Of a stretch of DNA of 64,000 nt, positions 57,844 to 64,000 are shown piece after piece. The notes below the pieces were generated by a model, which saw nothing but the letters and a program-made list of their open reading frames with translations, had not been told where the DNA came from and made no database searches. Position 1 is the first letter of the stretch; the number at the start of each line of letters is the position of its first letter. This stretch comes from CAIWHR01 sp963786625 (lineage in GTDB: Bacteria > Pseudomonadota > Gammaproteobacteria > Burkholderiales > Casimicrobiaceae), in NCBI GenBank assembly GCA_963786625.1, contig CAWAZS010000005.1, forward strand, positions 248,001-312,000, read 5' to 3'. A program made the position numbers and the translations under genes.

Positions 57844-58164
57844 TTACTTCTTGGGCGCTGCCGCTTCCTTGGCAGCCTGCACGGCCTTGTCGGCGGCTTC
57901 CTTGGCCGCGTCGGCGGACTTGGCGGCGGCATCCTTGGCGGCATCGGCGGACTTGGCAGCGGCGTCCTTGGTCGCGTCGGCGGCCTCCTTCGTCGCTTCC
58001 TTCGCCGCCTCCGTGGCCTTCGTCGCCGCCTCCTTCGCCTTCTCGGCCGATTCAGCGGCGGCCTTCTTCGCAGCGTCCGCGGCCTCGTTGGCCTTCTGGC
58101 CACAGGCAGCGAGGGTCATCGCAACGGTCAGCGCCGTCAATGCGACAAGCAAGCGGGATTTCAT
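57844..58164 (-). CDS. Alanine/lysine-rich lipoprotein
   Basis: 106 residues. A signal with lipobox TLAAC (Cys21) is followed by a low-complexity helix of repeats based on AKEAA, KSADAAKDAA and KEATKEAADA, ending with AAPKK. It is probably a long amphipathic coiled coil in the outer membrane or periplasm. Low-complexity repeats make its function unassignable. It follows 5' of the Bcr-type MFS end. Confidence 0.85.
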   Translation of the reverse strand: MKSRLLVALTALTVAMTLAACGQKANEAADAAKKAAAESAEKAKEAATKATEAAKEATKEAADATKDAAAKSADAAKDAAAKSADAAKEAADKAVQAAKEAAAPKK

Positions 58165-58293
58165 GAGTCACTCCTTCGTCGGATAACGCGTCGGAAATTC
58201 CCGTGCGCGGCACGCAGCCGAACGCTCCCGGGACAAGCGCAAAACATCGATATTTTAGCGCAATTCCGCGGCGGGCTGCCAGGCCGCCTTGGG

Positions 58294-59548
58294 TCAGACG
58301 CCCGGGTCGGCGGCTGCGGCTGCCGCGTTGCGGGGATCCAGGCGCGCGACCCAGCCGAACACCGTTGCGAACAGGATGGCCGCGTGCGCCGCCATCGTGA
58401 GCACCAGCGGATAGACGGTCCCGTTGTGCGTTGCCCCGATCCATGCGCCGGTCAGTCGACGCGACCACCATCACGAGGAAGCCGAACAGTCCGGCCGCCG
58501 CGCCGGCGAGGCGGGCAAACGGCGCGGCGCTGCCGGCCTGGCCGCAGGGGAAGTTGATGCCGTGCGCGAGGAAGACGACGAATGCCGGCCCGAGCACGGC
58601 CGCCCAGTGATGGACGCCGGCTCCGGCGAGGGTCGCCATCGTCACGCCGCCTCCCAGCGCGAGCGCCGCACCCGTGCGCAGCGTGCGCTGGATACTCATC
58701 CGGGACAGCAGGTAGCGACAGGCGAGCGTGCCGACGAGATAGCCGCATACGCAAAAGGCGAATCCGAAGCCGAAATACGCGGTGGGCACTCCAAGAACGC
58801 GTATGAGCACGAACGACGAGCCCGATATGAACGCGAAGAGCCCGCCGTAGGACGCGCAGGCGACCAGCGTGTACGCGCGAAATTCCGGCGAGCGCAGCAC
58901 GCGCCGGTAGTTGGCGGCCAGCGCGCGCGGCCGCGTCGCGGCGGGGTCGAGGTGACGGTTGGTCTCGGCGAGCTTCGCGAGCGTCGTCGCCAGCAGCGCC
59001 GCGGCGAACAGCGTGAGCGCGACGAAGGTGGCGCGGTGTCCGAATCGCACTTCGAGGAAGCTGCCGAGGACGGGACCGAAGATGGGGCCGATGGCGAGCA
59101 CCGTGGACGCCTGCGCCAGGGCGTGGGCGCCGGCGCGCGTGTCGTAGACGTCGCGGACGATGGCCCTCGCCACGACGACCGCCGCGCAGCAGCCGACGGC
59201 CTGGAAGAGCCGCGCGGCAATCAGCAGCTCGATCGTCGGCGCGAGCGCGCAGCCGACGCTGGCGGCGGCGTACAGGGCGAGACCTCCGGTGAGCACCGGG
59301 CGGCGGCCGTAGCGATCGGACATCGGGCCGGCGAGGAGCTGCATCAAGCCGAAGGCCGCGACCCACACCGACAGCGTGAGCTGCACGGTAGCGATCGAGA
59401 CGGCGAAGGTCCGGGTGAGCCCCGGCAGCGACGCGAGATAGACGTCCGTGGACACTGCCTGCAGCATCAGCAGGCACCCGATCAGCGTCACCATCGCGCG
59501 GTTGCCGATGCCGTGCGGCAGGTGGTGCTCCGATGGCGCCGTGCGCAT
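58294..59548 (-). CDS. Bcr/CflA-type MFS exporter, one frame break near C-terminus
   Basis: About 418 residues. Typical multidrug exporter: VYLASLPGLTRTFAVSIATV, LMQLLAGPMSDRYGRRPVLT, VGCCAAVVVARAIVRDVY and FGPVLGSFLEVRFGHRATF. The frame runs past 58294 into unlikely sequence, but one base fewer near 58455 gives LTGAWIGATHNGTVYPLVLT, the expected last helices, and TGA at 58294-58296. Substrate unknown. Confidence 0.87.
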
Positions 59549-59685
59549 CGGGGTAGTCTATCCGACGGATCCGGTCGGCCGTTCGGTCGCGCCGGCGGGT
59601 CCGCAGTCGCGCGCCGGTCCGCGCGGCGTACATGCCGACGAGCGCGGCGGCTTCGACCGCCGCGCCCGCGCCGGCGGAGCGCTTG

Positions 59686-62403
<2,718 letters not shown>

Positions 62404-62454
62404 GTCGGCTCTCGTCGTTCGTGAAAGGGGCGCCGCAGGCGCTTCAAGCAGGTC

Positions 62455-62961
62455 CTAGATCTTCTTCTGACCCATCATCAACTGGCGGATGTTCACCGTC
62501 TGCCCGCCGGGCAGGATCATGTCGCCCGGCTGCTGGCCGGGCTTGCAGGCTCCGACGTGCCGGCCCTCGATGACCGTCGTCGATTCCCGGGTGCCCATCA
62601 TCGGCGGATCGAAGGTCGCGTGCGCCTCGGTGCGATAGGCGGTGTTGCCGGTCAGCGTCATCACCGCCCGCGACTCCATCCGCGTACCGCCGAGATCGCA
62701 GATCGCATTGGCGGTCACCTTGCCGCCGGCGACCTTGATGTCGTGCTTGCTGCACATGCCCGTCATCATTCCCGTGGACATCGTGTACATGGCCTGCTGG
62801 ACCGAGTCGTCGAGGCACATCGACGTCGGCCGCGGCGCCGGACCCTCGCGCCGCGCTGCCGTCGTCGTCACCTCCCACAGGCCCGGCTTGAGCTTCGGGA
62901 AGTCCTGGGCACCCGCGGCGGTGGCTGCGGCCAGGAGGGCTATTGCCGTCAGTCGACGCAT
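62455..62961 (-). CDS. DUF3617 exported protein
   Basis: 168 residues. Signal peptide MRRLTAIALLAAATAAGAQ. FPKLKPGLWEVTTTAARREG matches the start of DUF3617, followed by MCSKHDIKVAGGKVTANAIC and TAYRTEAHATFDPPMMGTR. These are small periplasmic proteins of unknown function with two Cys that may form a disulfide. It is upstream of acnA on the same strand, 51 bases apart, so they may be co-transcribed. Confidence 0.85.
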   Translation of the reverse strand: MRRLTAIALLAAATAAGAQDFPKLKPGLWEVTTTAARREGPAPRPTSMCLDDSVQQAMYTMSTGMMTGMCSKHDIKVAGGKVTANAICDLGGTRMESRAVMTLTGNTAYRTEAHATFDPPMMGTRESTTVIEGRHVGACKPGQQPGDMILPGGQTVNIRQLMMGQKKI

Positions 62962-63077
62962 GCGACCTCCCCGGCGGCAAAGCGCCGGCATGGCGGCCGG
63001 AGCGCGCCCGGCTCGACGAAATCCGGCCCCGGCATCGTGGCGTTCGGTTTTCCCAAGGGCATTCCGGTCCTTTGCGG

Positions 63078-64000
63078 TCAACGCGCCGGCACCGCCGGCG
63101 CGAAGTACGGTGCCGCCGCCGCGGGCAGCGCCATGCCTGCCGCATGCGCCCGCTGCAGCACGGCCCAGCAGTAACGGTACGACGCGCGGTCGTGCATCTT
63201 GCCGCCGGCGGCCAGCGGTGCCCAGTCCACGGCCTGTGCCGCGGCGAGCACGGCCGCTGCCTCCTCCGCCTCGCGGAGGTCGGGCTGCATCGCACGCAGG
63301 ATCGGGTCGATCTGCGACGGATGGATGCTCCACATCCGCAGGAAGCCGAATTCGTCGCGCGCACGGCGGGCATCGGCGAACACCGCTTCCGGATCGTCGA
63401 TCGCGCGCGTGATTCCGTGCGCCGGTACGCGGGCGTGCGCGAGCGCCGCGGCTGCCGTCTCGCACTTGGCGCGGCGCACCAGCGGATGGTCGAACTGGCC
63501 GGGGCTCTCCATGGCCGACTCGGGTATGGCGCCATGGTGCGCGCTGACGAAATCCAGCGTGCCGAAGTCGAGGCTGGCGACGCCGGGCAAGGCCGCGATC
63601 GCCCAGGCGTCGCGCACGGCGCCGTGGGTTTCGACGAGCACGCTCACGGGGATCTCGCGGCCCAGCCCGCGCCGGGCGTCCTCCAGGGCGAGCGCGTCGA
63701 GAAAGCGCTGGACGTCGGCCGCGGACTCGGCCTTCGGCAGCGTGAGGAAGGCGAGCCGGTCGCCGGCGTCTCCTACCAGGATCTCCAGCTCGTCCCGCCA
63801 CGCCGGATGTCCCGGGCCGTGGATGCGCGCCCCTACCCGATCGTGCCGGTTGGCCTCGCTCGCGATCAGCCGGGCGAGGGCCCGGGCGTGCGCCGATTCC
63901 GCGCCGATCGGCGCGCCGTCCTCGCAGTCGGCGGCGACGTCGAACACCGGCCCGCGCGCCGCCTGCAGCGCCATGGCCTTCTCGACGTGGCGCGCGCTGC
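63078..64000 (-). CDS. HpcH/HpaI (CitE-like) CoA-ester lyase, 5' end outside window
   Basis: The frame is open to base 64000 (HVEKAMALQAARGPVF), so the N-terminus is outside. The visible 307 residues include VFDVAADCEDGAPIG (metal site), GHPAWRDELEILVGDAGDRL, LPKAESAADVQRFLDAL, VLVETHGAVRDAWAIAALPG and IHPSQIDPILRAM. This is the citrate-lyase-beta/malyl-CoA lyase fold, which cleaves CoA esters of hydroxy acids, and the exact substrate is open. It is on the same strand as DUF3617 and acnA. Confidence 0.85.
   Translation of the reverse strand, partial: SARHVEKAMALQAARGPVFDVAADCEDGAPIGAESAHARALARLIASEANRHDRVGARIHGPGHPAWRDELEILVGDAGDRLAFLTLPKAESAADVQRFLDALALEDARRGLGREIPVSVLVETHGAVRDAWAIAALPGVASLDFGTLDFVSAHHGAIPESAMESPGQFDHPLVRRAKCETAAAALAHARVPAHGITRAIDDPEAVFADARRARDEFGFLRMWSIHPSQIDPILRAMQPDLREAEEAAAVLAAAQAVDWAPLAAGGKMHDRASYRYCWAVLQRAHAAGMALPAAAAPYFAPAVPAR

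Noticed and set aside
56213..58186. Long forward frame across ttcA and the lipoprotein
   Set aside because: Antisense shadow; both genes are read convincingly on the other strand.

Overview
The window is GC-rich chromosomal DNA, almost certainly from a betaproteobacterium. The evidence is a tripartite tricarboxylate transporter with a Bug-type binding protein, a bacterial arginyl/leucyl N-degron transferase pair, an AcnA aconitase, a fused indolepyruvate oxidoreductase and an NrdA with two N-terminal ATP-cone-like segments. Genes are dense, spacers are short and most starts have purine-rich ribosome sites. No rRNA, CRISPR array or complete insertion sequence was seen; one tRNA gene is present.

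Layout. 1-411: 3' end of argC. 504-6808: a putative 6.2-kb island bounded by tRNA-Arg(CCT) and a displaced copy of the tRNA 3' half. It carries a small winged-helix protein, a secreted VCBS/FG-GAP protein, a Tat-exported caspase-like protein and a GIY-YIG-like protein, with no recognisable integrase. 6.8-10.4 kb: tag, aat-ate, an alpha/beta hydrolase and an SRPBCC protein. 10.5-18.1 kb: a crystallin/glycine-zipper protein, an MFS exporter and a tct operon (binding protein, enolase-superfamily enzyme, TctB, TctA, sugar isomerase), then DoxX. 18.4-23.9 kb: ankyrin protein, DUF1326-DUF2182-DUF4124 operon, M28 peptidase, an internally duplicated unknown protein and a double thioredoxin. 23.9-29.1 kb: nrdA/nrdB with small genes between and two candidate NrdR boxes. 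29.2-34.2 kb: pdeM and an Lhr-type helicase, separated by a hydroxypyruvate-isomerase-like gene and an SDR. 34.3-37.8 kb: two tandem copies of an uncharacterised protein with a PilZ-like motif, the first heavily frame-broken. 37.8-42.0 kb: indolepyruvate oxidoreductase and a double-ACT protein. 42.2-47.0 kb: a stress/lipid cluster with three FNR-type promoters. 47.0-51.7 kb: TRAP transporter, a PEP-mutase/isocitrate-lyase family enzyme and a carboxylesterase. 51.7-64 kb: small membrane and RHH proteins, DUF6644/DUF6152, msrB, MFS, SDR, ttcA, a ParA-like protein, an alanine-rich lipoprotein, a Bcr-type exporter, acnA, a DUF3617 protein and a truncated CoA-ester lyase.

The most interesting reading is at 42.2-47.0 kb. 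Three perfect or near-perfect TTGAY-N4-RTCAA palindromes each lie upstream of a TraR/DksA-type protein, a HPF-cold-shock fusion, or a DUF2934 gene followed by an ACP-fatty-acyl-AMP-ligase-acyltransferase. Each palindrome has a -10-like hexamer centred exactly 31 bp downstream, close to class II FNR geometry. This looks like one oxygen- or redox-controlled module that adjusts transcription, ribosomes and membrane lipid together.

Caution on quality: many conserved genes change reading frame once or several times, and most changes read as one extra base. This pattern fits insertion-biased sequencing error better than gene decay, so frame-broken genes here may be intact in the organism. Coordinates of repaired genes were worked out by reading the adjacent frames.
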